A stretch of 64,000 nt of DNA, from positions 15,405,499 through 15,469,498 of the forward strand of contig NC_092565.1 of NCBI RefSeq assembly GCF_037975245.1, read 5' to 3'. The notes below the pieces were generated by a model. That model saw only the letters and a program-made list of their open reading frames with translations, made no database searches and had not been told where the DNA came from. How positions within the stretch are numbered: position 1 is the stretch's first letter; the number at the start of each line of letters is the position of its first letter. Below, piece after piece: positions 47,471-59,508 of the stretch. The position numbers were made by a program, and so were the translations under genes. Source of the stretch: Apostichopus japonicus (lineage: Eukaryota > Echinodermata > Holothuroidea > Aspidochirotida > Stichopodidae).

Positions 47471-48972
47471 AGGGAGTATTAAAGCATTGCATTCTGGAAA
47501 TGGCATCATCCAGACACATTTTGATGAACTAAATTCGCAAATTATCATTTAAAAAGGGAGTTAACTTAAAAAATTTGAAAAATATTTTGCTTTTTCTGCC
47601 TAATTTGAAATAACCATCGACTTATCAAGCTGATTAACTATAATTTGGAGGGTTTTAGTAAAAATTGCAAAATTAATGTCAAAATCAGTGCAAAATCTTT
47701 GGTAATATAGGCCATGTGATGTGACATATCATGTGTATATAGACTTACCATTCTCAGACTCTGCTTCTCCATTGCCCCTCCTCCTCACATAACTAAAGGT
47801 AAAATTCATGATATTTAGTGTTACATTAAAGCTAAGAGATTTCTTGCTATTTATATAACCCATACACACTGATTCAGAACCAATATTTTGCATTATTTGT
47901 AGGGGGAGGGGGGACATAAATATTGATAGAAGGGTCGCTGAGTAAAGACATCTTGGTCACCTTAATGTGGACAAGATTATCACACCTAATTGCTGATCTT
48001 GATCAACAGGACTCTCAAACTATATCCAATGGTACTTCATTATTGCTTTCAATGTAACTGACTCCCTAGATACAATGCATTTACAGGAAATGACCTTGAT
48101 ATATCATATACGGTATATCATAATATAGTTAAAAAATTAGCCACACTAGTCTGGTACTGGATTTTTTACTTTGCAATAGCAGTGGTCTCAATTTCGGCAA
48201 CACAAGTTTTTCAGAAACGGTGGTGGGGTAAGTGGCATGCGCTAAGGTGGAGAGGCACACCTCCCTTTGTCAAATCGGGCAAACGGTTCAGTGGGGGAAT
48301 TTTTGCATTCAGCCGGCGAAGAATTAAACAGCTACGATGGTTGTAAACCCACCCCTATTTTTTTCTTTTGCAATACAGTCTTTGCTACTTTGTATAGACC
48401 TATTTTACAATCCAAAGATGCCTCAGAATACACAATTTGACGTTTAAGCTTTTAAAATATTTCCGGATGAGACCCCAGACCCTCAACATGGGAGTCGACT
48501 TCAGTAACCCCAAGGCAGCACCACCCTCCTTCATACTATCCACCCATAAAGGTTTAGGCACTTACCTAAATTAGTCGGGAAAATTTTGACATCCTGTGTA
48601 CGCCACTTTGGTGGGGAGGGGGTTATATTTAATTTTCTTGAAGTAAACGAGAAATGTCCAGACAACATCAAAAGGAACTCCCTGGAAAATTCCTGATGAG
48701 TGCATGTAATAGATAATACTGAAATGTAACAACATTTGTTCTCTTCTTTGTTTGCCTAAGTCTTAAAGCAAGCTGAAAATGTCTGAGTGGTTGTACAGTT
48801 AACTCTGGTACTGACGCATTTTGAGTACCAGATGCGAGCTACCGGACTAAAATATTCATGTTTCATCGGTGCGGGGAGGGGATTGGGGTTCAGCCAGGTA
48901 CTGGAAGGCATCAGTATTGTATTAATTAATTGGTACCCAAATCTCAACTGGATTCAGGGAAAGTTGGTTCAG
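47471..48972. other. Intergenic DNA with a decayed DNA-transposon fragment
   Basis: At about 48200-48620, read on the minus strand, AAAGTGGCGTACACAGGATG and then GGTCTGGGGTCTCATCCGGA resemble the ends and body of hAT-type miniature elements like that at 54315-54654. Boundaries are not definable. The remaining sequence has no gene. Confidence 0.45.
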
Positions 48973-49387
48973 ATAAGTATCTGAAGTTCCCGTAAAATTT
49001 GGGCTAATATTAAAAGGTTGATTGGTAGCTTCAAATCACCTGGCTTCCTTAGCAGTGGTATCGCCAAGGAGGGCATAATGGGGGCCAAATGGTTGTGGTC
49101 AGAAAAACGAAATCATGCAGCGACTGCTTCAGCTGATTTTGGTCATTTTGATATATATAGGATACGATTCCGCAGAACTATTTTGCGTGCAGTCAGTACT
49201 TGCCTAGATTATTATGTGATAACTATTCCGTGTTTTGGTTTTATCCGGGAAGATTGCGGATAGTGCCTGGTCCCCAGACATATATTACTTCAATGGTTAT
49301 GTCAAGCAACGTGTGTACTATGATGTCATGGTATTCCCCTAATACGTCATCGATTCGGCCACGGGTCATGTGACGTTGGCAATTGCG
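48973..49387. repeat. 415-bp direct repeat, copy 1
   Basis: Identical on reading to 50450-50864 over the full 415 bp, in the same orientation, 1477 bp apart. It begins ATAAGTATCTGAAGTTCCCG and ends GTGACGTTGGCAATTGCG. An 81-codon plus-strand frame (starts MIGSFKSPGF) is therefore present twice and matches no family I know. The segment carries CRE-like half sites (ACGTCA, TGACGT). Confidence 0.95.
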
Positions 49388-50449
49388 GGTTCTATGGTCG
49401 TTAACTATTCAAGCATTTAACTAGATTACTTCCGCAGTCAACATAGCCAAGCTTTGATCATCGCGGTAGCTGACATCTGGATCATCCAAGTACTAGCAAA
49501 CAGAGGTAAACAAAATGCATTTAAAAAATGCTACAACAAAGTGTCTAATTTATTAGTAGGCCTGGATGGTTACGATGCACTGAAAACTGCACCGAAGGCA
49601 CTGACATCAATTTTTCGCAAATCTGATACTACAATGCAAAAGACAGTTGCTGAGCAAGTTGATTGCTGCAGCAGGTAGAATAATATCATGCAAACCTCAA
49701 AAAGAGGTTCTATTATACAATAAGAAAAATAGTCTGTCTAGCTCAGTCAGTTTGTCACTGCTGTAATTAGTGTGATGTACACAAGTCTAGATAGTTATTG
49801 TAAATAAATCTCCCAAGATACAACCTGGGCATGAAAACCAAACAACTCTCAACCCCAGTCCCCTTGCACCGAGGCTGTAATCATGTTAAATTGAGTATAA
49901 TCAGCCCAGCTTCTAGCAGGTAGCTACCCTATCAAAATTTCATTTTTGCCTTTTTTTGTAACAAGGTATGTTGGAACAATGTCTTTTTTTCCAGCCATTT
50001 TGGTGTAATAAGAGGTAATTAATACAATCACACTATCTTAATTTGGTAGGCTTACTTTTGTGTTCAAATGATGCAAGGAAAACAACTTGAAATATATATG
50101 CAAATCAACCAATGTCACTCCCTGCAATTGCAAATGTGGGTTGAAAGTTAAGAGCAACAACAAAGCAAATTACAGAGCCTCAGTAGTTTTTTCAAACTTG
50201 GCCCGCTTATAGTCTTATATTAGTTAGGAAGAAGCTATGACATTGTAAAACCATGATAATAGAATAGCCCTTTCTGCTATCTGCATGCAAGAGATGATTC
50301 ATGCTAATAGGGTAGCTGTTACGCGGTCACCTTCTTTGGAGTGTGACCTGCCACCTGCTAGATCTGTTAGGCCCATGTGATCCTTCAAAGTTCTATTGCT
50401 CATCATGACAGGGATGTGCAGCCCATTAAAATCTTGGGTTACATATGAC
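49388..50449. other. Unique spacer between the 415-bp repeats
   Basis: About 1.06 kb. It contains a 74-codon frame at 49454-49678 with no recognisable motif. At 50251-50289 is a 39-bp sequence, CCATGATAATAGAATAGCCC onward, that recurs at 50867-50905 just after repeat copy 2. A stretch near 49830-49875 (AACCAAACAACTCTCAACCC) resembles 37145-37205. I see no gag, reverse transcriptase, primer-binding site or polypurine tract. Confidence 0.6.
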
Positions 50450-50864
50450 ATAAGTATCTGAAGTTCCCGTAAAATTTGGGCTAATATTAAAAGGTTGATT
50501 GGTAGCTTCAAATCACCTGGCTTCCTTAGCAGTGGTATCGCCAAGGAGGGCATAATGGGGGCCAAATGGTTGTGGTCAGAAAAACGAAATCATGCAGCGA
50601 CTGCTTCAGCTGATTTTGGTCATTTTGATATATATAGGATACGATTCCGCAGAACTATTTTGCGTGCAGTCAGTACTTGCCTAGATTATTATGTGATAAC
50701 TATTCCGTGTTTTGGTTTTATCCGGGAAGATTGCGGATAGTGCCTGGTCCCCAGACATATATTACTTCAATGGTTATGTCAAGCAACGTGTGTACTATGA
50801 TGTCATGGTATTCCCCTAATACGTCATCGATTCGGCCACGGGTCATGTGACGTTGGCAATTGCG
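50450..50864. repeat. 415-bp direct repeat, copy 2, upstream of the TRIM gene
   Basis: Partner of 48973-49387, ending 111 bp before the TRIM-NHL start codon. It is followed after two bases by the second copy of the 39-bp sequence (50867-50905). The identity of both pairs suggests a recent duplication, or an assembly artefact. The copy may form part of the TRIM promoter or 5' untranslated sequence. Confidence 0.95.
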
Positions 50865-50975
50865 TCCATGATAATAGAATAGCCCTTTCTGCTATCTGCA
50901 TGCATGATTTCAAAGTATAATATCAAGTCATTTCTTTTCTCTGTACTAGATATTCCCCTCCACTAGTTCATTACT

Positions 50976-52952
50976 ATGGCAGAAGCAAGTACGAAACTTA
51001 CGACCTCAGACGGTGAACTGGGAGATCTCCTGAAGTGCCCAATTTGTCAGGATGTTTGTGAGGAACCAAGAATTCTATCATGTCAACACATTGCATGCAC
51101 AGAGTGTATCAACAATTGGATTCGAGCAAAGAAAGGCCAACTGTGGTGCCCTGAATGCAACCAGCAAAGAGAGCTCCCTGCAGGTGGTGCAGAAAGTCTC
51201 CCACATTCATTCAGGCTAAACGATCTTTGTGGTATCCTTAAAGAGAAACTTGAATCAGGGGAAGAAGGATCCAATTGTAAGTTGCATTCTGGGAAACCAT
51301 TGTCTATGATTTGCTTTGAATGTGAAGTAGGTGTTTGTGACTCGTGCCGCACTAGCACTGAGCATACTGGGCATATGTGTGCCGATGCAAAACAGGTCCT
51401 AGAACTGAAAGCAGACGGTAAGGCAGAGACAGCTAAGAACTATCTCATCCGCATCGACCAGCTGAAACAGGAATTGGAAAAAAGTAAAGAAGATGGCCTC
51501 GACGTTTTGAGGGATTTCAAGAAGAGGTCTGAATTTGCTCATCAGCGACTGTTGCAGGAAATGGAGAAGAATTACCAGGAGAAGGTCAAGGTCTTAGGTA
51601 ATCAGGAGAAAGAACTTGAAGAATATGTAGCTGGCATGAGATCTTTTAACGAACTAACCAAAACTCAGGATAGCATGGATGTCAGCATTGTTGTGGATCA
51701 GCTGAAAAGTCTTCCAAAAGAAGAATCTTTGAGACCAAAAACCACCAGTTATCTTAAAGTTGAAATGGTCCATGAGTACATGAAAATGCTGTTCTCAGAT
51801 GGGGAGACCAAGTGTGGCAAGGTTTTGACCTCCGGAGTGGCTGTTCCAAACCAATCTGTGATTGCAGTCACATCTGATAGGTTAACCGCAGGAGAAGCAA
51901 TTCACCTACAGCTGCTGCTGAAAGACGACAGAGGGCGCAAGGTCGTTACGGAAAGAGAGGACGTTCTCTCAGTGGAAGTTTGCACCGTTGACAAGCGAAC
52001 TATTCCTCTTGAACCTCAGAAACAAGAGGGTGGTCATTTCACGATCAGCTTTACTCCATCTTTTGCTGGTTGGTACGTCCTCACAGCTAAAGCTTTTGAT
52101 AAGATGATTCCAGGGTCACCATTGCAACTCAAGGTTGAACCCAGAGGGATAGAAATGAAGGAAATTGCTGGAGAGGCTCCCTCTAGTCAGTTGCATGATG
52201 TGCTAAAGGTTGGTGACAATTTCATGCTGGTTGATAAGACTGTGATTATGATGGATAAAAATGGAAAATTAATCCAATCTTTTGAAAACAAAGATTGGTA
52301 CTTTTATCCATACAGTATTGCAATGCACAAGCAATGCTATTATGTAACCGCCATGAAAGGTCAGGTAGTGATTATGTATCAAGCTAACGGCAAAGAGGTT
52401 CGACGTTTTGGGGGGGATGTCTTGAAACGGCCAACAGGGATAGCATTGGATAAGGAGGGCAATATTTATGTTGCAGACAATCAGTTGTCAAAGATTCTGT
52501 TATTTGGTCCTGATGGAAAGTTTAAGGAATATGTAATAAGCACAGAACCTTCCCGACAAACTATGAGCTTAAACAACCCCTGGTTCATTAAATTCAACAG
52601 TAAAGGTCAACTGATTATCGCTGATTTTGAAAACCAGCGTATCCAGGTCATAAATGTCCAAACTGGGAGGGAAATAATGTCCATCATGGTCATGCATGAA
52701 GGTCAAAAGATGTACTGCAGAGGAGTGGATGTTGATCGTCATGACAACATTTATGTTGGTGCCCGTGCAGATAAGAGTGGTAATCCTGCCGAAGGTATTT
52801 TTGTGTACGGTCCTGATGGAACATATCTCGGTTCATTGCCCGCAAAGGATTTGCATTGGTCGAGGGGGATACACATTGCTAAAGATGGCCAACATGATGT
52901 GCTTTATGTAGTGGATAGTAGTCACAAATCCGTTCGAACTTTTCAATTGTAA
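50976..52952 (+). CDS. TRIM-NHL E3 ubiquitin ligase (TRIM2/TRIM3/TRIM71-like), intronless
   Basis: A 658-aa single-exon protein; a RING-type E3 ligase of the class with filamin and NHL domains, probably cytoplasmic. RING: Cys21, Cys24, Cys36, His38, Cys41, Cys44, Cys58, Cys61 (complete C3HC4). B-box2: Cys101, His104, Cys113, Cys116, Cys121, Cys124, His130, His133. Coiled coil about 137-245. Filamin/immunoglobulin-like domain about 288-387, ending FAGWYVLTAKAF and PGSPLQLKVEP. NHL propeller about 395-658, with RPTGIALDKEGNIYVAD and YVVDSSHKSVRTF. NHL domains of relatives bind RNA or protein substrates; the target here is unknown. Start ATGGCAGAAG has A at -3 and G at +4. AG sites at 50948-50949 and 50965-50966 could end a 5' untranslated intron. 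No inactivating change seen. Confidence 0.95.
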   Translation: MAEASTKLTTSDGELGDLLKCPICQDVCEEPRILSCQHIACTECINNWIRAKKGQLWCPECNQQRELPAGGAESLPHSFRLNDLCGILKEKLESGEEGSNCKLHSGKPLSMICFECEVGVCDSCRTSTEHTGHMCADAKQVLELKADGKAETAKNYLIRIDQLKQELEKSKEDGLDVLRDFKKRSEFAHQRLLQEMEKNYQEKVKVLGNQEKELEEYVAGMRSFNELTKTQDSMDVSIVVDQLKSLPKEESLRPKTTSYLKVEMVHEYMKMLFSDGETKCGKVLTSGVAVPNQSVIAVTSDRLTAGEAIHLQLLLKDDRGRKVVTEREDVLSVEVCTVDKRTIPLEPQKQEGGHFTISFTPSFAGWYVLTAKAFDKMIPGSPLQLKVEPRGIEMKEIAGEAPSSQLHDVLKVGDNFMLVDKTVIMMDKNGKLIQSFENKDWYFYPYSIAMHKQCYYVTAMKGQVVIMYQANGKEVRRFGGDVLKRPTGIALDKEGNIYVADNQLSKILLFGPDGKFKEYVISTEPSRQTMSLNNPWFIKFNSKGQLIIADFENQRIQVINVQTGREIMSIMVMHEGQKMYCRGVDVDRHDNIYVGARADKSGNPAEGIFVYGPDGTYLGSLPAKDLHWSRGIHIAKDGQHDVLYVVDSSHKSVRTFQL

Positions 52953-53027
52953 GAACAGTTGGCTGTCGTTACAAAGTCATCCAATGATACCTGAGTGAAG
53001 TAAAGTCAATTAGTTAAACCAGTCATG

Positions 53028-53033
53028 AATAAA
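53028..53033 (+). terminator. Polyadenylation signal AATAAA of the TRIM-NHL gene
   Basis: AATAAA lies 76 bp after the stop codon, in GTCATGAATAAAGAAGG. It is the first such signal downstream, giving a short 3' untranslated region. Confidence 0.6.
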
Positions 53034-54306
53034 GAAGGTGTTTTCTCTTGGTTAGGATAATAGATATAATTTCTAACACCTGTTAATGAACTTTTTTTAT
53101 TTTGAGCGCCATACAAAATCAGTCATTCTTTTATTGTGGGGTGCACATTTGACATTTTAACCAGTAGTTGGCCCATCCATACCTAAGAATCAGATTAAGT
53201 ATGCCGCAATTGCTCAATCTTGATTAATAAGTTGTTTCTCTCTTCCGCTTTGTTGTTGCACAGTTAGGCTACATAAAATCAGATTCTTAAAGATTAAAAG
53301 ATGACTTCAGAAATTTAGTCTTGTCATATTCCAAGAGACTGTAAAGATATGAGTGGTAGTAAGTTTTCGAGAAATTCACCTTTAAAGTGACCTTAATATC
53401 CAAATCGTGCAGTGCTTCACTAATCGATGATCGAGACGGTTCCTCGGTGCAGACCTTAATGTTAATGCATTGTATTAGAAATTCCAATAATTCTACCAAG
53501 AGATGTTCTTTAACCTCATGTGGATATTAACAGTGCACCATTGGATGACTTTCAACACCATTTGTCCTTTACAAAGTTGTAATGCATTGTATATTATTTG
53601 AGCCTGTAGAATTCCTATATATCTCCCAGATAGTTTTGTGTTGCATCTGAGAAACTGACCAAATGGTCTATGTAGCCCAGTCACTTTAACTGATGAACCT
53701 CAGTTGCATAAAGATTCATTTCTCTTTAATGAGGACTTTAAGTAATAATGCTCTTGTTTTTCTTTCTTTCTTTTTCATTTGTTTGTTTTATGTTTTCCTT
53801 GTAAAGCGCCATAGAATATCGTTTTAGTTATGGGGCTATATAAATGCCATATACTTTATGATGATTATTTATTATTTAAAATGCAACCTGGACTTATGAC
53901 AGTGTTTTTTTTTATTTTAAGGTTTACAACAAATGAAATTAATTTGGGCTAAGCAATCATCCAAGCTTGTTATGTCATTATAAACTAAATGCACTGTTGC
54001 ATTTGGGTTATTTCTTTCTTTCTCAACTTCACCATATAATGAGTTTTCCTTTGTTTGTCTCGTTGTGTGATAAGACACTGCTTAGAGAGGTGTCAAATCA
54101 GCAATTTATTCTTCTGCTTCTACTTAAATGACTTGACATATTCACCGATCGATTATGTTTCTTCATTAATCTTACATCTTTCATTAACGCTCGGGTAATT
54201 TTAGTGTCAAGATTGTTTCCAAAGTTTTGTTTTTTTAGACTTACCTTCGTATACCACTTATACCTCTTGGCTCCCTTTTGGACGGTTTCTTAAACAAGAG
54301 TAGTTG
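53034..54306. other. Intergenic DNA with a SINE/LINE-type 3' tail
   Basis: At about 53795-53875, TTGTAAAGCGCCATAGAATA is followed by GGGGCTATATAAATGCC, matching the GCGCT-type tail at 18055-18105. The remainder is AT-rich with no gene; small minus-strand frames at 53287-53684 are unsupported. Confidence 0.5.
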
Positions 54307-54314
54307 GTTATTTG

Positions 54315-54654
54315 CAGTGGCGTAGGAAAGTACTTTTGAGTGGGGGGGCTGAAGTTTGATGGCCGGCCTGGGGGAGGGGTCTAAGGGGAGGGGGTGTCCC
54401 CCTTCCCTATTGGAAATTTTGCATTTCCAGGCAATTTGGTGCAATATAGCACACTTCAACACCCACTCCATTTTGTAAATAATTTTGAATTTTTACCTGG
54501 CCTTAGATGCAATTTGGTGCTCCAAATGAAATTTTTTTCTCATTTGGAAATGAAAAAGGGGTTTTCTGACTTGCGAGGCGGGTGATACTTCCACCCCCCA
54601 TATTTTTCACTGGGGGGGCTGGTACCCCCCAGCCCCCCGGTTCCTACGTCCTTG
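54315..54654. mobile_element. 340-bp non-autonomous hAT-like element
   Basis: Begins CAGTGGCGTAGGAAAG and ends GGTTCCTACGTCCTTG; the ends are imperfect inverted repeats (CARKGRCGTAGGAA). Flanked on both sides by GTTATTTG (54307-54314 and 54655-54662), an 8-bp target duplication. The interior is G-rich with runs such as GGGGGGGCTG and its complement near the ends. No transposase. Confidence 0.88.
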
Positions 54655-54662
54655 GTTATTTG

Positions 54663-54745
54663 TTATTATATATAATGAAATGTCTGTCATTTGCATAGTA
54701 TTTACATATTTGCTGTCATGTATTGATGGGTCAAATTATTAATTC

Positions 54746-54777
<32 letters not shown>

Positions 54778-57700
54778 TGCTCATTTTTATCTTTATCCCT
54801 TTCCCTCTTTGCTGATCATCATCATAGCCATTTTAAATTAATTTGATTTTTTAAAGCTAATGCAAAATTAATGCATATTTATTTCATTTTATCAAACTTT
54901 TCCCCATATTTCTCTTTACCTTCCTATCTTGCTATATGTGCTAATATATAAATAATTTTATTTATCAATCTGCTGTCATCTTAGGGAATAAATCTATAGA
55001 AAATATGTTCGATTTAGTGTTTTCCTATTTAGTTCATTAACAAAAAATACAGTTCGATTTTGCGTTGAGTTTGGTCAATTTTGGACACTCGAAAGTAACA
55101 TAAATAGTGTAATTTATTTGTATCATTATTGTTTCATTTCAAATGATGAAGAATATGTCGACAAGTTTGAAAATTTCTGGATAGTCCTTGTTTATATTAT
55201 TTTTACACTAATAGTAAACAAGTTTTCAATAATTATCATTTAAATTAGATATTAATATCATCATAGTAAATCTGCACTTAACTTCGATGTGTATAGCAAT
55301 ATTACTAATAGATCATAGTTTTTAATCATTCATAAATTCGAGCATAATGACGTCATCACAGAAAATGATTTGATTTTAAAACATTCCATAGAGTAAAGTA
55401 TGTAACTATGCTATATATGTTGGCATGTGTGGCTTCCAAAGAACCCTTTCTAGTTCTCTGGTGGCTTCACAACTCAAGGATCAAATCGTCACGAAAATCC
55501 TGAAATAAATTTGTTGTTCTTTCAAAGCGACTGTTGTCTGTTTTTGATATCTTACTCAGTATGCTCTGTTATCGTGAAGCCCTACCCCGCCCTCTACTTC
55601 ACAGGTTTCACGTCATAACTTTACAGAAAACGAACGAACAGAAAACAAACCCCCGGATTGAATCCTAATTATCAGTTCTAATTCTCTCAAAACGAGAGAG
55701 GACGAAATGGGACAAAAGCGGTTGATGTTATTACTTTATAGCAGGCTTTGCCTCTTCTTCAGTTCTATTTGCTAATGACATGATCTGTAAGTAGGGGACT
55801 CGTCATCATGAGTCATACATGTAGGCATGAGTAAACATGATATTGATGAATATGCATGAATGGTCAGTCTCGTACATGCTTTCGAACAATGAAATGCGAT
55901 CAAATGCATTAAACAGTGACGGCGGGTGAAAACAGTTGGGTGAGGAAGTTGAGAAAGCTGGGACGCGAGAAAGGAGGAAGGGGGGGGGGGGGTGTTAGGA
56001 GCGTATTCATCTAGTTTTCAAGTTTAGTTTCACTGAATTAATTTCCTTTGGCGGCCCCGCCTTGCACGTATTGATAACCTTATCTACCGACCCATCCCTA
56101 CCCTCTGCGCCGGCATCTTAAACTCTTTAACAACTGGTCAGGTAAATAGGCGTTTGCAACATATCACTGGTCATGGTGAATCGTTCCTCATACAGCATCG
56201 CCGGTATGGTCCCATTGTCCCGGGAAATGCGTATAGACACTTGAACCACAAGTCAGGAAAAGTTTCGTACTCCTCCCGCCCCCCACCCAACACAGAGTCC
56301 GTCTGCCTCCGGCAAGGATTTAAAAACGACAAAGCATACAGTCAAAAATGACGCGAATCATTATGTAAGTAAATTTCCGTGATTTTATTGCACGAATTTG
56401 GCACGGTAAAAATTCAATTAAATATGAACGTAACAATGGTCAGAAAAGGTACAAAACTAGTTTCAGCATATTGTGAGTAGTTGAAACAAAACATTAACTA
56501 AATCTTCTTTAGCAGAAAAAGTTTTAAATTCCCAAAAAAAAATCTTTGTTAGTTGTCGCTGATGAAACCATTAATTTACAAGAAACAGACGTTAAACGTC
56601 GAGAACAACTTGGAAACGAGGACGAACAAATACAAATAATTGTTTTCATGAAAAAAATTGAATGTAATAATTAGTATTAATTTAACACAAGTAGAGAAAG
56701 ATTGACGATTAAAAAGAGGAACCACGACAACAACAACAAAAATCGAACAATGGATTAGACATTTTTAACTAACGAATAAATGAAACAAAGTCAGAAAGAA
56801 AAAGACAAAAGAGTGAGAAACGGAAGGAAATTACAAACACAGAAAAATAAAGTGAACAATACTTTACTTTCTGTGATTGTTCTTATAGTTTCCCCGTAAA
56901 TCATAACACTTTTAATATAACAAGCATGTATTCAAAGTATACAAGCGAAAGAAATAAACGGAGGCAAAAATGTCGAAATTAATAAATTAGAACTTTAATG
57001 ATGATCGCCTAAATTCTTTGGAAACATTGAAATAAAATACTGTCAGTTCATCAGATGAAACTTAAATCAGATCATCTTTGAGTAAAACTAATATGCAGTC
57101 GCCCTATCTATTAATCCCACGTAATAATACCCTTACAACCTTAATATTTGCATGCATATACTTTCTCCAACACTATAAGTTTACAATGGAGGCTCCTATA
57201 ATTATTATTTTATTTAGTCATGCAATGGGGATTGATTTCTACTAAATGCATCTTGATATACATCATTCCACTGGCCCTCCTCACGAATGGAATCACGTAA
57301 GAAAGCGCCCTTATTTTTATCATACGATGTCACTTTACCTGGCACGGAGAAAACTACATAAAGCGAAAAGTTTCCAAATTTGACGGTCGTTATCAGAACC
57401 ATTCCTGAGTTGGTAATTATTTATATATTGCAGATTAACAGAAGCCTAACCATTTTGTGAAGTAGCGGTCGACTGAACCTCAATTTGGATATACCTCAGT
57501 CTCATATTTTTTAGTTAAGTTTAACAAGCCTTTTAATTACTTGAACTTTAATAAGTGTGTTAGATGTGTCGCAACTATCAGGGTGCGCGTCCGAGAGAGC
57601 TGTTCTCTGGAAATAAAGATTCAATTTTTCAAACCCTTTAAGATTCCTTGGGAAACACCTGGTTCATATCGGTCATTTTTTCCATATAAATATCAACATG

Positions 57701-57940
57701 ATGTCATGCAGAAAGTGTCATCTAAACACACGCCATGGGGAAGCCTCATAAGTCTGACTTGCCAAAGTCGTTTACACATTCGAAGCATTCACCGTGCCAT
57801 ATGAATTTACTAAAAAATGCTGACACGAACCGTGTAAGTTGGTATATTATCTTAACTGAAATACAAAATTCTCAGAAAGTGTATTTCGTTTAATTATTTA
57901 ATCAATAAAGGTTCAATAGATGTTACTGTTTTCATTAATA
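54663..57940. other. Intergenic DNA between the TRIM and DUSP genes
   Basis: Contains (TA)n at about 54751-54777 and a poly-G run at 55979-55992. Small frames (for example 56154-56351 plus and 57541-57804 plus) carry no motif I know. The right end probably includes the 3' untranslated region of the minus-strand phosphatase gene; ATTAAA on the minus strand near 57895 is a weak candidate signal. Confidence 0.5.
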
Positions 57941-58006
57941 AAAAAAAAAATAGCAAAAATAGAAGTTCAGTTCACTGCGTATGACACCGTCATCTCTAAT
58001 CAGTCT

Positions 58007-59508
58007 TTAAGACGGGGAAGCGATAGGACGGAAAGATTGGAAGGGTGACGGGCAGAAAAACCCAGGCGACCATTTGTCCCGAAGGTTGACATTCACAGTG
58101 CTGACAGCTAAAGTGTCCTTCTGTAACGCGTTTGGACTAAGGCCGATATTAGAAACACACGTGGACGGGAGGGAGACACTGCGCACGATTCGACGACTGG
58201 CGAAGAATTCCGTGTCAGACTTGTTGACGTCATTGGTGGGAGTCTTGCCAAAGAGGTCAGTTTCGAGGCGTTGTAGTTGTAACATGAATGCGAGGTTAGG
58301 CGAGATGATTGTGCGTCTAAGATGGACGTATTCAAAGGCTTCATCGAGACGGTATCTGCGGGAAATCATCAGATACGCCATACAGATTGTTGCAGAGCGA
58401 CTTATTCCTGCCTTACAGTGCACGAGTACACGGCCTTCGTTGGCTTTCACTGAATCTGTGTTTAAGAAATACAAGATTTAAAATTAGTTACAATAGTTAG
58501 TTACAAATGAAACAAAAACGTACCACATATATCATTGCAAATAACAAGGAATTGGAACAAGAAATCGCACAGGGCTCCAACTGAATAAACGAATATTGGT
58601 ATATTTTGAATACATGGGGTTGGTCACCGGGCGCCATGGTAAAGTGTCGGTTAGGGTCGATTTGAATACTTATGTTGGTTGGAGACGGATACGAGAGGAG
58701 TGAAGTAACATTCTGTAATCCAACTATATGCTATATTATTAACTACAAAATTCTTCTCAAAATAACAACGAGAGACGCGATGTACCTCAAAGATTAAGTT
58801 TACACCAACAGACAGACGATAAGCCAATGGAACTAAAAGAAACGACGCACATGACCCAAATCAGAATCCAGTCAAGCTTGCATTTCCCTTTCCCTTTAAT
58901 AGCTGGTCGAAAGACATGTCATGGCCCTAATATGGTGAACTTCAATGGAAGCCAAAGTTCAACTATACTGTAAAACTCACCGATAAACGAAGCCGCCTCG
59001 TGAAACCATTCCGAGAGATCGGCATCGGTGTCGTCATCAACGGGGATGTTCTTGTAGGTAAGGGACTGTGGGAAATGATTCGGACAACGTTTGGAAACAT
59101 TCAAGACAGCTGTGATGCCAAGCTTTTGTAGGGTGTTGTCGCAACCACTGTGGAAGGCACTTCCGAGGTAGAGGTGTGGTAGGATGGAGACCGGTTCATC
59201 CTTTACCCTCCTCGTGGGCACCGACTGGCACTCTCCGTGACCTGCAGGGATGCGAGGCTCAATGAAACTATTTGTACTGCAGGTGGAGGTCGAGTAACTT
59301 TCTGGAGGTTGAATAGATAACCGGGGTAGGCACGGTCGCCGCTTGGACATAGCTTGACAAAAAGAAGCGGTCGGTGTCTCATTCATCGAGGGCCGATTAC
59401 AGGGTACTTGCAAGGGCTGAAGACGGAATAATGTCGGTGGACTTGAGGACGTTGGTTGGCGAAAATCACAGCGGGCGGGAAATTCCCTGGCGAATTTGTT
59501 GAATCCAC
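58007..59508 (-). CDS. MAP-kinase phosphatase (DUSP1/2/4/5-like), last two coding exons
   Basis: Dual-specificity phosphatase that removes phosphate from Thr and Tyr of MAP kinases. Exons: 59508-58981 and 58455-58007, joined in phase 1 (GT donor, CACAG acceptor); stop at 58009-58007; 325 aa visible. The first exon opens GFNKFAREFPARC, the sequence after the rhodanese-like domain in this family (GG-F/Y-x-x-F), entered in phase 1, so at least one upstream exon exists. Catalytic domain: VSILPHLYLGSAFHS, ITAVLNVSKRCPNHFP, general-acid region IPVDDDTDADLSEWF, then the P-loop VHCKAGISRSATICMAYLM with Cys and Arg intact, and RRTIISPNLAFMLQL. The rhodanese-like exon was not found up to 64000. Introns in this family often split here. 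Subtype not resolved. Confidence 0.88.

Noticed and set aside
49018..49263. 81-codon frame present twice as a possible duplicated small gene.
   Set aside because: Both copies are inside the identical 415-bp repeat, so identity is not evidence of coding constraint, and no motif is seen. Kept only as part of the repeat.
58074..58481. 135-codon plus-strand frame.
   Set aside because: Antisense shadow of the DUSP catalytic exon.
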